From positions 20,847,895 to 20,911,894 of the forward strand of contig NC_084767.1 in assembly GCF_028858725.1 (NCBI RefSeq): 64,000 nucleotides of DNA, in the 5' to 3' direction. The notes below the pieces were generated by a model. That model saw only the letters and a list, made by a program, of their open reading frames with translations, ran no database searches and was not told the DNA's origin. The position numbers and the translations under genes were made by a program. Positions 58,206 through 64,000 of the stretch are shown here, piece by piece. Positions within the stretch are counted from its first letter, which is position 1. Each line of letters starts with the position of its first letter. Source of the DNA: Colius striatus. Taxonomy: Eukaryota > Chordata > Aves > Coliiformes > Coliidae.

Positions 58206-61200
58206 GGCCACAATTCGTCTCTTGTGAAAGATGTGTCCTCTTGTCCTAGGCTGCATGCATGGAGGATGCAGCCTGAAGCACTGCCACAGCTCAGTAGCCT
58301 TGGGTTTCTTGTTGGGTATCAAACCTTCATCCCCTTCCTGCCATCACTGTGGCTGGCCACACAGCTAAAGGCTGTTGGCACCAGCATGCTTTGCCCGGCT
58401 GTGCACACTGGCAGGTGTACCTGGCAGGCCAGAGGGGCACAATGCACCTCTGTGGGACTGCTGCTCTTCACCATGTGTCCGTGGCTGCCAGGGCCACCCA
58501 GGGACTTGGATTAGTGAGCCTTTACAAAGCCAAACCTAGGCCTAGGGCAATCTGCCCAAAGGCTATGCTCCTGCCTCTTTTGGCCAGCCCTTGCTGACCA
58601 TCTCAGCTGTGCCAGTGAGCCTGGCACTCATGGCTAGCAACACCTGTGGTGACAAATTCACCACGTAAATGGCCGCAGATACTGCTGTCCTTTTTACCTC
58701 ATTCTGCATTTCATAATGATTTCATGTGCAAAATGACAGGTCTTCAGACAGGGACCATCTTGCTGTTCTCCTCTGTCTCCTCTGAGTTGTGAGAGGGGAC
58801 ACTCAGGCAGAGACAAACATACAAGAAAGACAAAATCTTCTACTTCATCCAGAAATAAAAAAGCAGTTTTACTATCCCAGGGTAGTATTTATTTGTTGAG
58901 AACTTTTTTAGCATCCAAGTTACTTTCACCACATTTTTAACATCCTCATCAGTTCTTGGTTCAACTATTTCCAACACTTGAACGGATCTGAGGCAGCATA
59001 TGAGGACAAGGAATGGGGACACCGTCTGTGCCAGGGTCCCTGAGGTGAGGCAGGATAGCCCAGACTCTCCTGACCCTCTCTCAAGCCTTCAACCTGAGTT
59101 CAACAGAGGGGTCTGATGCTTCAGCACAAGGGTCTGACAGTGAGGCTGTCTGGCAGGTCTCCCAAGTCTCACCTGCCTTCAGCCTCACTGCACCGGCAGC
59201 GCTCACAGACAAGCGATCCTTCCCCAAGACCAAGCCTGTTCAGCAGCCCTGCTCAGCATGGCAGCCACTCAGTGCTGTAGGTGGAACTGCAGCCTGAGTG
59301 CTGGCAGAGCTGCTGACACACACAGTGGGCTGTCCTGTCCCTCAGTGAGCAATGTGGTACGACTGCACACACGTTTCTGGCAGTAGGGCTGATCCTGACT
59401 TAGCATGCCACTGATGGGAATTCACAGAGGCTTCACCTGGCACAGGAGAAGGAGCAGTACAGCTGGTGCCTCTTGTCAGGGAGGAAGAGAGCGTTGTCTT
59501 CCTCTGAGGCAAGCACCCTGACTGCTGGAAAATTGCTCAAGCCTTGGGGCTGACCAAGGATCAGGTGTCAGCTTTTCAAGGCAGACATCACAGCTGGCTC
59601 TGAAGGAGGCTCAAAAGGCAACCTGCTAACCTCCCACCGACGACAGGCTGTACACTTAACAGTACCAGTCTTGACACCACTGGTTTACAGGCTCTGGCAG
59701 GGATAATTCACTCTTCAGGAAGGGAAGCTGATAGGCTAATGACATTAGTAAATAATTTTTAGTTATGCTGTCATCCCAGATAACAGAATCAGCCTGCTAG
59801 ACACCTGAGCTGCGTGTGCTCTTAAAATACCTCACTGACACTGGTTAGATTCATCTGACATTACATCAATCCCAGGAGAGCTCAGAAAACTCACATTTTT
59901 GTCATTGGTGCAGACTGGTATGTGACAATCTGTAGAAAGGCTGTTCGGGTAACATGGAGCTCTGGGGTCTGCACGAGTGGACACTCAGGGCCCTGGGAGG
60001 CTCCCAAGGATGAAACAGCAGCAGCATTTCACTAGCAGTGCATACCTGATGTTTGGACACATTTGTCAGTTGTGCTTTTGGCTCCCTGTAGGAGAAGATC
60101 CAAGTGAATTTCTCACCAGGAAGGGTGGGTTTCTTATATTAGATGCCCTGTCAAGACAAGAACTACTTATCAAACAGTACTAAAAGTGAAATGAGAAGAA
60201 AGCACACCAACAAGAGAAGCCTGAGACGTTCAACAGACTCACATTAACTTTGCAAACTAGCAAAGGGACAGATGGGGCAGTTTTAGCACATATGTGCTGG
60301 ACTGAACCTCTGCTGAATCACATCTCCGTAATTTAAAATGCTGCCATTACTTCTTGCTTTGGCTGCCCTTTGACTCTCTCCCCAGATGATTTTAGGCAAA
60401 GTGCATTGGTGAAGAAGAGCCAGCCCTCTCTCTCATCAGACACAAAATTACCAGCACTGGAAGAGCACTTATAGACCCCTACAAAAATGGTCTTCCACAT
60501 AGGACCTTACTGGGAGGGCTGATGATTGCCATTAGCACATCCCTTCATCTTGTTAACTGTGCATTTGGGATGAATCACTTGATAGCAGAGTTCACATACT
60601 GACAAGAAAAAAGACTTCATCTTAAAGAGCAAAACAAAATATGTTTTGTCCACAAATCAAATGTGGAATTTTACAGATGCCAGACATTGTTGGATGGAGG
60701 AAAGCAACCATGTAAACACATCACAGTGGGGCCGCATCTCCTGGGCACTCAGAACTCTGCAATTGAAGCTGGGATGGCACCAGGTGCTCCTCCATCCTGG
60801 CAGTCCAGTGACACAGATGCATATCCCCACTCCTTCTGTATGTTAAGCTGAAAAATATGTTTCAAAAGAAAGCATCGGGATTTCCCTGAGAGCTCCACCA
60901 CTGAATTTGCTCCCCCCACCAGATATTTTATCTGCAGGATTTGCATGGGCCTTACTGTCCTGAAACAGTCAGAGCAATAGAGTATGTTTTCAGGTTTCCC
61001 ACTCTGATACACTCTTGATGCTGGATTTTACTGTACAAAGCCTGGGTTCATCCTGCATGCTGAACAGTGTGGACTTCCCACTGCAAGGGGAAGACAGGCA
61101 GCAGAGCAGGAAACTAGAACAGCAAAATGGGAAGCTTTTTAAATACCTCCAAAGCTACTAAGGAGCAACACAAACTTGATCTTTAAAAGGCTGCTTTCAT

Positions 61201-62263
61201 ATTTTGTTGCCACTGAAAGCTGGATTCTGCACATAGGCACACCACAAGTACAGAAACCACCAGTATGGCACTGAAGTCTGGCAGGGGAAAATGCCCAAAA
61301 CAAAGACAAGTCATTACTTTGCAGTTACCTTTGACAGCTGTTTTAAGGAATGCTAGAAAATTAGCAAATGTTTTTGACTTCCATAAGCAAACTTTTATGT
61401 TAAGGTGAGAACAGAATTAAAACTAAAAATCAAAAAAGTGACTGGAAGAAAAGACAGTGGGGTTTATTATCTAATAACACATATCAAAAGAGAAAAAAGG
61501 GACAGAACTCTGCTTAGGTGGCACTGGCATAACCGAACTGGAAACAAAACCCAGTATGTCTAGTTCCTCCTAAACAACGTAGCTGGTCACAAAACAAAAT
61601 CTGAAGACTGGAGCAAACATGTACATTACAATTTGCCATGACAACAAACTGTGGTTAGAAACATCTCATTTGAAATGTATTACAACCTAAATATTTAAAG
61701 TGTATTAATCAGCTGAATATAAACATCAGTTCAACAAAAAGAGTTTTATCTTGGTATACTCAGCATCAAGTAAATCCTGAAGTGTAAAAAGAGCATTATT
61801 AAACATAGTTTTGTTAGCTGTAAATTAGTCATTAGACATAATCCCGCTCTATCATCTACTAACATGATCTCTGGCCTGATGCACAGAAATATTTTAAATG
61901 TGCAAGCTTTCAGAAAGTTCCTTTTTCGTCCTTACAACAGAGTTGTGAATATGCTACATACACCAAAACCAGAAGTCTATCCAAAAAGATCTTTAAAGTG
62001 CATAATACCTGTTTTCACCCAATAGCAGGGAAACAGTGTTCAAAAAGAAAAATCAGGGACTTGGTAAAGCAAATTAGGAATGTGCACCTAAAATGAACTC
62101 ACTGCTTCCTTGTTTCTTCTGCTATACTAAGTTCCTGGGTAACAATAAGCAATAAATAAAGGTGTAAAGCATCTCACAGTACTGTTGCTACAATGACATG
62201 AATCTTTTAAGAAGCCAGTACAAAGTGCTGGCTCGTGAAGAGCACTGCTGCAACAAAGGCAGT
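58206..62263. other. Intergenic between S100B and the zinc-finger gene
   Basis: Only short frames without domains; AT-rich from about 59.7 kb. I see no nameable repeat, CpG island or RNA gene. Confidence 0.45.
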
Positions 62264-62269
62264 TTTATT
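62264..62269 (-). terminator. Possible poly(A) signal of the zinc-finger gene
   Basis: TTTATT on the plus strand gives AATAAA on the minus strand, about 970 nt after the zinc-finger stop codon. Its position fits a 3' UTR end but nothing else supports it. Confidence 0.35.
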
Positions 62270-63235
62270 AATGTTTACAAAGTTATTTAGAATGCCCTCA
62301 CACCCCAGAATCGCTGCGAAACATTCCGCTTCGACAGCAGCCCTCTCCGTGGTTCCCACCGCGTGGTGACCGGCCCACAAACCACATACAGCAACCTGTT
62401 ACCTCGGAAGGAATCAGGGCTTAGGGCTCCCTTGGTACCACGTGTCATATTCCCAAAAAAGCAGGAAAAATCTTTCTTGTACCTTTACCACAAGCTGGGC
62501 TTTCAAGTGCAAAACTCATTCAGTGTAAGATGGCTGTATTACAGATTTTTGACACTCATTAGTTTTGAGAAAGATGAGTTGGGTTGCTTTGGCAATGACA
62601 CCTGGCGTGCTTTAAATGTGCTTCAGATCCAGCATTATCTGGGTGCTACGTACAACGTCTGTTTGTGAATAGCAATGAGAAAACCACATAAGGCTCAAAG
62701 ATGCTGTCTTCTCACACTGTATAGTGCTTTTAAAAACAAAATTGTGTTGTGCAGGATAAACTCCTGCTCGTTTCCCAAACCTGCTACTTGTACAAATCTG
62801 TTTTCTGTAGGCGGGCCACTTCTCTTGCCTCTTCAGACGAATTTTGCCTTCATTAAAGAGGCTGTAATGTAACTGATTCCTGCATACAAAGCAGTATCCC
62901 TCTTTCAAGTTGGGTAAAAGCAGGCGCTTTAGTCAGGAACCTCTGGAAGTCCATGTTAGAAAATGCTGCTATAAACCAAAACCACTTGGTCTGTGAGGGG
63001 AGTGGAATCCCCCTGTAGCCCCTTCTTCATACTGACTGCAGGAAACCTCAGCAGGCTTTTAGGGATCTGCTGTGTCCAAGAAGTATTTGTGTCAGGGAAA
63101 GAATTCTGTTTGAAAATAGGCTCTGAAGTAATGCTAGTGCAGCATTTTGTTTTCTTTCAATAAAAATTAAACCAGAGACTCTGTCGCCTATCAGCCATCT
63201 TGCAGAGGGTCGGGCACAGCTCATTTTAGTGACTT

Positions 63236-64000
63236 TCACAGCATTTCTGCCTGCTGCTGATGCTTTGGGTTGGACGGGTGAGGTTCCTCAAAGCCGTCAT
63301 CTTGGGGCTGCCGTTTCTGCCTCTGCTTTTCAGGTAGTGCTTTTACCCTGCTGATCATTAGCCTTGGCCTAGCATCAGGAGGCCTCTCTTCGTCCTGCTG
63401 GTGTTTTTTACAATGTTTTTCAAAGGTAGAAATGCTGGCGTATGTCCAGTTGCAGACCAGACAGTGGTACGGCCGCTCCCCACTGTGCGTCCTCATGTGA
63501 AGCTGGAGGTAAGAGGACCTGGAAAGGTCCGTCTGCAGACCGAGCAGCGGTGAGGCTCACGTGCCTCATGGGCCTTCAGGTGCTGCCTGAGGGATGATGC
63601 CTGCTTGAAGGCCTTCCCGCAGGTGGGGCATCTGAAGTTCCTCTCGCCTGACTCCAGAAGCTGGTGAGACACGAGGTGGGCGGCAGAGCGCAAGCTCTTC
63701 CCGCACTTGTCGCACCCGTAGGGCCGTTCCCCAGCGTGCAGGCGGGCGTGCAGGACCAGCCCGGCCTTCTGCGTGAAGGCCGTGTTGCACTGCAGGCGCT
63801 GGAAGGGCCTCTCTCCCGTGTGCTCACGGCGGCGGCTGGTGAGGTGCGAGGCGCGCCCGAAGAGCTTGCCGCACTCCTCACACTGGAAAGGTCTCTCGCC
63901 GGTGTGGATGGCCTGGTGGCGCCCCAGGTGGGAGGACTGGAGGAAGAGCTTCCCACAGATGGGGCACCGGTACGTGCGCTCCCCCGTGTGGGAGCGGAGG
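63236..64000 (-). pseudogene. C2H2 zinc-finger gene, 3' part, probably decaying; continues beyond the window
   Basis: On the minus strand the frame enters from beyond the window with a finger linker HTGERTYRC and encodes a row of C2H2 fingers (CPICGKLF, CEECGKLF, CDKCGKSL, CPTCGKAF, CSVCRRTF, CLVCNWTY). It ends with a basic/acidic tail at 63236. Several zinc ligands are missing. The second finger reads HLTSRRREH, with the first His replaced. The next has QRLQC in place of a Cys-x2-Cys start. A later one reads HLVSHQLLESGE without its second His. After CRRTF the frame shifts: the continuation (RSSYLQLHMRTHSGERPYHC) is in another frame, consistent with one base lost in the AAA run at 63523-63525 on the plus strand. 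It may be a recent pseudogene, a divergent gene with a sequencing error, or a mixture. I cannot assign an orthologue. The last finger looks intact. Confidence 0.65.

Overview
The window looks like avian nuclear DNA. It holds many CR1 LINE copies at different stages of decay, an ERVL-type solo LTR, and vertebrate genes with ordinary GT-AG introns. The species cannot be told from the sequence. All calls come from reading the sequence and recalling the families; no search was run.

Layout. 1-16.8 kb is AT-rich and has no gene I can support. It carries three CR1 fragments and one isolated short CpG island (about 11.55-11.75 kb) with a perfect CRE just outside it. 16.8-21.5 kb is the immediate-early gene EGR1 (plus strand, two exons, 510 aa), with a long CpG island and five CArG-type serum response elements. 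At 24.2-25.1 kb, about 3 kb beyond the EGR1 poly(A) signals, lies a gene-less CpG island with three perfect CArG boxes interleaved with ETS sites, plus an EGR-type site. 26.9-35 kb is a repeat zone: CR1 copies, an ancient CR1/L3-like fragment, a CR1 copy joining ORF1 to reverse transcriptase, and a solo LTR with an exact 5-bp target duplication. At 37.7-38.45 kb is another CpG island without a visible gene. 39.1-49.4 kb is LSS (lanosterol synthase, minus strand). All 22 coding exons can be placed; they sum to an exact reading frame of 763 aa. 55.2-58.2 kb is S100B (plus strand, 92 aa), with a GC-rich putative promoter containing a short tandem repeat. The right edge (63.2-64.0 kb, minus strand) is the 3' end of a C2H2 zinc-finger gene that appears to be decaying.

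How the parts relate. EGR1 is a nuclear stimulus-response factor, LSS is an ER enzyme of sterol synthesis, and S100B is a calcium sensor; they do not form a pathway. In human, EGR1 lies on 5q31 and LSS/S100B on 21q22.3, so their proximity here is a rearrangement or an assembly join. The most interesting non-coding signals are the CArG/ETS module downstream of EGR1, a 40-bp block of that island repeated 2.1 kb away, the orphan CRE/CpG island upstream, the tandem TAAGAAGCC repeat at S100B, and a 25-bp LTR-end palindrome with its own target duplication.
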